NCBI RefSeq assembly: GCF_009928415.1
Contig: NZ_JAABNN010000002.1
Coordinates: forward strand, 62,001-126,000
Source: Bacillus sp. USDA818B3_A
GTDB taxonomy: Bacteria > Bacillota > Bacilli > Bacillales > Cytobacillaceae
Reading direction: 5' to 3'
Length of the DNA stretch: 64,000 nucleotides
The notes beneath the pieces were generated by a model that saw nothing but the letters and a program-made list of their open reading frames with translations, was not told the origin of the DNA and searched no databases. Shown in pieces: positions 63,995 through 64,000 of this stretch (position 1 is the stretch's first letter; every line of letters begins with the position of its first letter). Made by a program: the position numbers and the translations under genes.

Positions 63995-64000
63995 TAAGAA

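Overview
The window is a chromosomal core segment of an endospore-forming member of the Bacillaceae. Gene content and order follow the Bacillus subtilis block rpsB-tsf-pyrH ... polC ... infB ... pnp ... spoVF-asd-dap ... spoIIIE ... recA ... miaB-ricA-cotE almost gene for gene, read entirely on the minus strand from about 64000 down to 2972. Spore genes (cotE, spoVS, spoVFA/spoVFB, spoIIIE, ylxY, mlpA, ymxH), AT-rich spacers, strong AGGAGG-type ribosome binding sites and frequent TTG/GTG starts fit a low-GC Firmicute. Genus cannot be fixed from the sequence alone; it is not B. subtilis itself, because korAB sits where tdh-kbl would be, a BMP-type nucleoside ABC operon lies next to ymfC, and proS is missing between rseP and polC.

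Layout. 1-3200 is the accessory edge: a truncated ABC ATPase, a flavin reductase-like gene, a small kinase-like gene, a GNAT acetyltransferase (the only plus-strand gene) and a 66-residue unknown protein. Between the last two lies a 729-bp transposase-less element with 26-bp terminal inverted repeats, inserted into the loop of a convergent transcription terminator. 3300-10700: cotE, ricA, miaB, korB-korA, spoVS, ymdB. 10800-19300: rny, recA (LexA box, then a 52-bp tandem repeat), cinA, pgsA, rodZ/ymfM, ymfK, ymfJ, ymfI. 19400-30500: ymfH-ymfF, the BMP lipoprotein/ATPase/permease operon, GntR regulator ymfC, spoIIIE. 30600-41500: ylzJ, tepA, rnjB, dapA, dapG, asd, spoVFB, spoVFA, ymxH, mlpA, ylxY. 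41600-51600: pnp, rpsO, ribF, truB, rbfA, ylxP, infB, ylxQ, rnpM, nusA, rimP. 51800-64000: polC, rseP, dxr, cdsA, uppS, frr, pyrH, tsf, rpsB.

How they work together. rpsB-tsf-frr-infB-rbfA-rimP-nusA-truB form the translation and transcription backbone; pyrH, uppS, cdsA, dxr, rseP and pgsA supply nucleotides, isoprenoid carrier, phospholipid and membrane proteolysis; rny, rnjB, pnp and ymdB/ricA concern RNA decay and development; asd-dapG-dapA feed dihydrodipicolinate to SpoVFAB for spore dipicolinic acid. Most transcription units end in clear rho-independent terminators, and several recognisable control sites are visible (LexA, cre, CodY-like, sigma-H, sigma-K, S15 leader candidate).

The core region is ordinary. 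The most unusual items are the terminator-splitting 729-bp element, which carries its own promoter, palindromic repeats and terminator but no large ORF, and the 52-bp tandem array between recA and cinA. I found no CRISPR array, rRNA, tRNA, prophage or recognisable defence system. All family assignments come from reading the protein sequences; no database search was possible.
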